Assembly: GCA_022820835.1 (NCBI GenBank)
Contig: JAJEET010000080.1
Span: 19,168 to 83,167, forward strand
DNA: 64,000 nucleotides
Origin: Candidatus Poribacteria bacterium
GTDB taxonomy: Bacteria; Poribacteria; WGA-4E; WGA-3G
Reading direction: 5' to 3'
In this document: positions 60,402-64,000 of the stretch, one piece after another
How the letters are laid out: each line of letters opens with the position of its first letter
Position numbering within the stretch: position 1 is the first letter of the stretch
The notes under the pieces: generated by a model
What the model saw: the letters and a program-made list of their open reading frames with translations, nothing else
Told to the model about the DNA's origin: nothing
Databases searched by the model: none
Program-made: the position numbers and the translations under genes

Positions 60402-62129
60402 TTAGCAGGCACCACACTTCTTGCAGACGGTCGTATCACATTCACTGGTCATAAACCCTTTTTCGTGTTTGTTGAACTCAAGTTGTAAGAATTGGGGTTT
60501 AACGTTTAGGTCAAGGTGGTCCCAGGGGTTGACTTCATTCAGTGGACGTTGGCGCGTTGCGTAAAAGTGTGGGGTTAACCCGTGTTTACGGAAGGCTTGA
60601 TTCCATGATGTGCCGTTTGCGAGTTCCAAGATAACTTTTCCGAGCCGTCGGTCGCCGCGTGCGAAAGCTGCTTCTTGGTGTGCAAGTCTGGCACTTGCGG
60701 AACCGACTTTTATGCTTCCAAGTTGGTTAATTTCGCGTTTAAGGAAATCAAGTTTCCGAGAGATGGTCTTCGGAGGTTCCATCGCGACCCATTGGAAAGG
60801 TGTATGCGGTTTTGGCACCATCGGGGAAATCGTGAAACTGATACGTGCGATTCTCCCCGTTCGTTTCGCATGTGGTAGCACGATTGTGCGCATCTCCTTT
60901 GCCATATCAACGATAGCTTGGACATCCTCCGGTGTTTCGTGTGGCACACCGATGAGAAAATAGAGTCGCAGGTTGAGAATATCACGCTTCAAGGCTTCTT
61001 CAAAAATGTAATAGAGTCGTTCACGTGGGATTGCTTTATTGACGACCTTTTGAAGTTCTTCAGTGGCGACCTCTGGTGCGATCGTAATAGTGCCTTGTTC
61101 ACTGTCTGCGAGAGCATCGAGTAAAGGTGCGCGGACGGTTTCGGCACGGAGTGAAGCGCAAGAGATGCGGAACCCGCGTGCGACGAGCCCTGATGCGATT
61201 TCATCAATTTGTGGGTGGTCGGAAATAGAGGCACCAACGAGTCCGATTCTGTCGGTAATCCCGCGTGCGCGCTCAGCGAGTGTGAGCGTACTTTCTACGG
61301 AACGCTGTCGGGGCCATCGGCGTGCGTAATCGGCGACACAAAAACGGCATTGCCTACCACAACCCCGCACAATTTCGATGAGGTGTGCATTCGCAAATTC
61401 AGTGTTCGGTGTGTGGATGTGCGTACAGGTTTCGACATCGTCGAGTTTCGGTACTGCAGCAGCACGAATACTCGGAGATATACCTGATTTCGGTGTAACC
61501 GCATCAATCGTGCCATCATCGTGATAGGTTGCGTCGTAAAAACTCGGCACGTAAAGTCCGGGAACAGTCGCCAAAGTTTCGAGTAATTCATGCTTTGCGG
61601 CGCGAGACTGTTTCCACTCGTTAAAGTGGTCCATGAGGTGATGGATGGTATGTTCGGCTTCGCCAACAACGAAAACATCAACAAAATCAGCGATCGGTTC
61701 TGGATTGTAGGAGATATTGATGCCACCTGCGATGACGAGAGGGTCCCATTCTGTACGTTCTTCTGCAAGTGGTGGTATATTCGCGAGTTGCAATGTACGT
61801 GGAATGTTCACATAGTCGGATTCAAAGGAGACTGAGAACCCGATGACATCGAACTTGTTAAGTGCAGTCTGTGTTTCAAAGGAGAAAAGCGGCTTTTGCT
61901 GAGTGACAAGTTTCCGAATATAATTAGGTTCGGGAACAAAGACGCGCTCACAACCCGTATCGACTCGACTGTTGAGGATAGAATGGATCACCTGAACGCC
62001 GAGGCTTGACATTCCAAGGGCATAGGTGCTCGGATAGACAAGTGCGAACCTGTTAGGTTTTCTGAAATTATGCTGCGCGCCGTGTTCCTGGCTGCGCAGG
62101 TGTTGGTAGTGTTGACGTAAATCAAGCAT
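60402..62129 (-). CDS. B12-binding-like radical SAM protein (TIGR03960-like)
   Basis: A 575-residue protein. The N-terminal part 'ALVYPSTYALGMSSLGVQVIHSILN', 'FDVIGFSVSFESDYVNI' and 'PLVIAGGINISYNPEPIADFVDVFVVGEAE' is the cobalamin-binding-like domain of this family. The radical SAM cluster motif CxxxCxxC is 'CGRQCRFC' (Cys at about 256, 260 and 263). A C-terminal 'CDTTVCKKCGAC' could hold another metal site. Proteins of this type are widespread and unassigned, often with a fused DUF2344 domain that is absent here. The family call is good; the reaction is unknown. Confidence 0.85.
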   Translation of the reverse strand: MLDLRQHYQHLRSQEHGAQHNFRKPNRFALVYPSTYALGMSSLGVQVIHSILNSRVDTGCERVFVPEPNYIRKLVTQQKPLFSFETQTALNKFDVIGFSVSFESDYVNIPRTLQLANIPPLAEERTEWDPLVIAGGINISYNPEPIADFVDVFVVGEAEHTIHHLMDHFNEWKQSRAAKHELLETLATVPGLYVPSFYDATYHDDGTIDAVTPKSGISPSIRAAAVPKLDDVETCTHIHTPNTEFANAHLIEIVRGCGRQCRFCVADYARRWPRQRSVESTLTLAERARGITDRIGLVGASISDHPQIDEIASGLVARGFRISCASLRAETVRAPLLDALADSEQGTITIAPEVATEELQKVVNKAIPRERLYYIFEEALKRDILNLRLYFLIGVPHETPEDVQAIVDMAKEMRTIVLPHAKRTGRIARISFTISPMVPKPHTPFQWVAMEPPKTISRKLDFLKREINQLGSIKVGSASARLAHQEAAFARGDRRLGKVILELANGTSWNQAFRKHGLTPHFYATRQRPLNEVNPWDHLDLNVKPQFLQLEFNKHEKGFMTSECDTTVCKKCGAC

Positions 62130-62150
62130 TGTTTTGGAATTTACCGAGGT

Positions 62151-62178
62151 GTAGGTGTGCCTTGAGGTATGCCCCTAC
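62151..62178. repeat. degenerate dispersed hairpin repeat
   Basis: GTAGG...CCCCTAC flanks an imperfect GTGCCT/AGGTATGC inner stem. The CCCCTAC end is shared with the copy at 2566. Confidence 0.4.
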
Positions 62179-62246
62179 GAGATAGAAAATAGCGTGGCGC
62201 GCTTAGTCAACGCGTCTTTAAATGAAAATGTGAAAGCGAACCGACC

Positions 62247-62272
62247 CCTATGTGTTTTATAAACACCATAGG
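62247..62272. terminator. possible terminator hairpin downstream of ftsZ
   Basis: CCTATGTGTTT pairs with AAACACCATAGG (one bulged base). It lies about 95 bases after the ftsZ stop on the minus strand. The flanking T-run (AGTTTTC) is on the plus-strand side, so its efficiency for ftsZ is doubtful. Confidence 0.35.
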
Positions 62273-62365
62273 AGTTTTCAACTCAGTACTGAAATATCTA
62301 ACAAGAAATCTCAGAGGTTATTATGAAAACAAGTTTACATGATAGGAAGCAAATAGCGTTGGTGC

Positions 62366-63688
62366 CTATTTATCGTTCCGGTTTTTTGAGTTGACGCGCA
62401 GAAAAGCCGGAATTTCCCAATCTGTGTCTCGCCTTCGAGAGTTTTGCTCTCGTCCTCTGGAGGGTCTCCTTCCTCTGGTTTGTGTCTCTTGCTCTTCGTC
62501 TTCAGCAGGTTCAGGATGAGTTTCGGGTGCGTGTGTCGGTGCGGTAGGTCTTCGAGCGGGTGCTCTCCCGCCTCCGGGTCGGGATCTGCCGCCGCCTGCC
62601 ATACGTTGTTCGGATAGTGCCGATGGTTGTCTTTGATAAACATCGGGGTCATCCTGTCGCGAAGTTCTGCCGCCACTCACCCGTGGAGGACTATTGGAAC
62701 CGATTGCATATCTGTTATCAATAACAGTATCAAATCCGGTTGCGATGACGGTTACGAGTACTTCATCGTCGAGTTCCAATTCATCTTTGTAAACGAGACC
62801 AAAGATAATTTGTGCCTCCGGTGCGGTATCTTTAATAACCTGCATCGCCTCGTCAAGTTCATACATCATGAAATCGGGGGGTGCTGTAATGTTAACGATC
62901 ATACCGATGGCACCTGCGATGTTGGTCTGTTCGAGGAGTGGTGAGCTGATGGCTTGTTCAGCGGCGATGTGTGCCCGGTTATCACCCGTAGCGTGTCCCA
63001 TTCCCATTAGTGCGCTGCCTGCATTTCGCATGATGGACTCAACATCGGCGAAGTCAACGTTAATTTCGCCAGCTTCTGTGACGATGTCGGAGATACTTTT
63101 GACGCCGTGCAGTAGGATCTGGTCTCCCATACGGAACGCCTCTCGTATCGGGAGTTTCCTGTCCATTGTATCGATGAGTCGTTGGTTCGGTACAACGATG
63201 ACAGAATCAGCGGCTTCACGGAGTTCCTGAAGTCCGGCTTCGGCAGATGCTGCGCGTCGTTGTCCTTCGAAGTCAAATGGGCGCGTTACCACCCCGATCG
63301 TCAATGCTCCGGATTCGCAGGCAAGTGAAGCGATGAGAGGGGCTGCACCAGTTCCGGTTCCGCCGCCCATACCTGCTGTGATGAAGACCATGTTTGCGTT
63401 TTCAACGATCGCTTGAAGTTGTTCCCTATCCTCTTCAGCGGCTTTTCTGCCGATTTCTGGGTTTGCTCCTGATCCCAAACCTTCAGTTGTATTATATCCG
63501 ATCTGGATTTGGGTTGCACCGAGACATGTCAATAGTGCTTGTTGATCAGTATTAACGGCATAAAATTCTATACCGGCGAGCCCAGCGTCAATCATACGTT
63601 TAACGGCATTTCCACCTGCTCCACCGACGCCGATGACTTTTATCCGTGCTCGTAAGTTTTCAAATTCTTCTTGTTCAAATTCTATCAT
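62366..63688 (-). CDS. ftsZ: cell division protein FtsZ
   Basis: A 440-residue tubulin-like GTPase. '[18 protein letters not shown]' (G1), 'NTDQQAL', '[15 protein letters not shown]' and the tubulin signature '[12 protein letters not shown]' (about 106-117) are complete. The polymerisation core ends near residue 330. A linker of about 85 residues rich in Arg, Gly and Pro follows ('[17 protein letters not shown]'), and then 'DWEIPAFLR', the C-terminal peptide that binds FtsA and other partners. It forms the division ring. The start has no ribosome site of its own and follows a short leader ORF by 8 bases; a promoter is seen at 63809-63837. Confidence 0.97.
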   Translation of the reverse strand: MIEFEQEEFENLRARIKVIGVGGAGGNAVKRMIDAGLAGIEFYAVNTDQQALLTCLGATQIQIGYNTTEGLGSGANPEIGRKAAEEDREQLQAIVENANMVFITAGMGGGTGTGAAPLIASLACESGALTIGVVTRPFDFEGQRRAASAEAGLQELREAADSVIVVPNQRLIDTMDRKLPIREAFRMGDQILLHGVKSISDIVTEAGEINVDFADVESIMRNAGSALMGMGHATGDNRAHIAAEQAISSPLLEQTNIAGAIGMIVNITAPPDFMMYELDEAMQVIKDTAPEAQIIFGLVYKDELELDDEVLVTVIATGFDTVIDNRYAIGSNSPPRVSGGRTSRQDDPDVYQRQPSALSEQRMAGGGRSRPGGGRAPARRPTAPTHAPETHPEPAEDEEQETQTRGRRPSRGREQNSRRRDTDWEIPAFLRVNSKNRNDK

Positions 63689-63696
63689 ATTGGATT

Positions 63697-63741
63697 TCAG
63701 TTACCATAAGACAGAGACAGCAACCTAATTCCTCCTATCAT
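63697..63741 (-). CDS. possible 14-residue leader peptide before ftsZ
   Basis: ATG at 63741 with GAGG 8 bases upstream, encoding MIGGIRLLSLSYGN and ending 8 bases before the ftsZ ATG. Since ftsZ lacks a ribosome site, its translation may depend on ribosomes that finish this leader. There is no further evidence that the peptide is made. Confidence 0.35.
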   Translation of the reverse strand: MIGGIRLLSLSYGN

Positions 63742-64000
63742 CAAAATTGCCTCAATCTCCAGACCGAGGTGCATTCATAACTAATGTTGGTTCGCGTTTT
63801 CACATTAAATTATACGCTATATGCAAGTTTAAGTAAAGTATTCCTGCCCGTCACTTACACCCATTTTTATATTTTACTGGTCTGTGTTTGTGTTACTTTC
63901 GTCTATGCGTGAGAAAGTCTGTCCATGCGTCGTGAGAAAGTCTAAGTTTTTCTGACACGTCTGATGAGGAAAGAAGAGGAGTTTCTCGTGTGTCCACATC
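63742..64000. other. region upstream of ftsZ
   Basis: No gene is seen up to the right edge. The region holds the ftsZ promoter and a small direct repeat, ATGCGTGAGAAAGTCT (63905-63920) and ATGCGTCGTGAGAAAGTCT (63925-63943). No ftsA or ftsQ lies between the promoter and ftsZ. Confidence 0.5.
63809..63837 (-). promoter_or_regulatory. probable ftsZ promoter
   Basis: On the minus strand: TTTACT, a 17-base spacer and TATAAT, giving a leader of about 115 bases that carries the 14-codon ORF. Confidence 0.5.

Noticed and set aside
1..64000. tRNA or rRNA genes
   Set aside because: Reading both strands by eye, I found no cloverleaf with a T-loop and acceptor pairing and no rRNA segment; a covariance-model scan would be needed to exclude small RNAs.

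Overview
The window looks like a chromosomal segment of an uncultured Gram-negative bacterium of the Candidatus Poribacteria kind, or a close relative. This is an inference from gene content. There are four Gfo/Idh/MocA oxidoreductases, a phytanoyl-CoA dioxygenase-like protein, a ThuA-like protein, a CehA/McbA-like metallohydrolase, secreted discoidin and LamG proteins, WD40, TPR and FG-GAP repeat proteins, a TonB-dependent receptor, and many short dispersed hairpin repeats between genes. GC content is moderate, with AT-rich islands at about 27.4-30.2 kb and 50.1-52 kb. I found no rRNA, tRNA, CRISPR array or intact transposase.

Layout. 0-8 kb (minus strand): the start of a metallohydrolase that runs off the left edge, two small unknown genes, a sugar-type oxidoreductase, a PhyH dioxygenase, an ABC ATPase, a second oxidoreductase and a membrane protein with carboxypeptidase-regulatory-like domains. 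8.2-10.6 kb: a TonB-dependent receptor behind a sigma-54-type promoter. 10.6-16.6 kb: coaD at the end of a run of three related WD40 proteins, one with an intact HExxHxxGxxHD metalloprotease site, one lacking that domain and one with the site destroyed. 16.8-25.5 kb (mostly plus strand): a ThuA-like protein, recX, alaS, two envelope-type small proteins, larB and an ABC permease/ATPase pair. 25.5-27.4 kb: iolG and iolE, which fit myo-inositol catabolism; mmsA/iolA lies at 33-34.5 kb. 27.5-30.2 kb: a TPR protein, a nucleotidyltransferase-like protein and a DUF262 protein in one AT-rich operon, a plausible defence module. 30.6-46 kb: an unrecognised 631-residue protein, a toxin-antitoxin pair, mmsA, a C-terminal processing protease, gatA/gatC, a PcrA-type helicase, uvrA, an orphan antitoxin and a duplicated nucleotidyltransferase-like protein.

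46-50 kb: a plus-strand operon of a discoidin protein, an oxidoreductase, an ArsC-family selenoprotein (in-frame TGA at 48201-48203 followed by a SECIS-like hairpin) and an epimerase, closed by a strong bidirectional terminator and followed by a convergent discoidin gene. 50-56 kb: an Rpn-family nuclease flanked by about 80-bp direct repeats, structured non-coding DNA, a DNA methyltransferase fused to an endonuclease-like domain, a membrane-anchored PD-(D/E)XK protein and an AAA ATPase. 56-64 kb: a TPR gene translationally coupled to an FG-GAP/ASPIC gene, a small coiled-coil membrane protein, a LamG protein, a radical SAM protein and ftsZ.

The observations I rate highest are the selenoprotein that ordinary gene calling truncates, a C-terminal tail (VEPxxKLxTTW..[IL]K) shared by three otherwise different secreted proteins, the TPR/nucleotidyltransferase/DUF262 operon, and the WD40-metalloprotease family with its dead paralogue.
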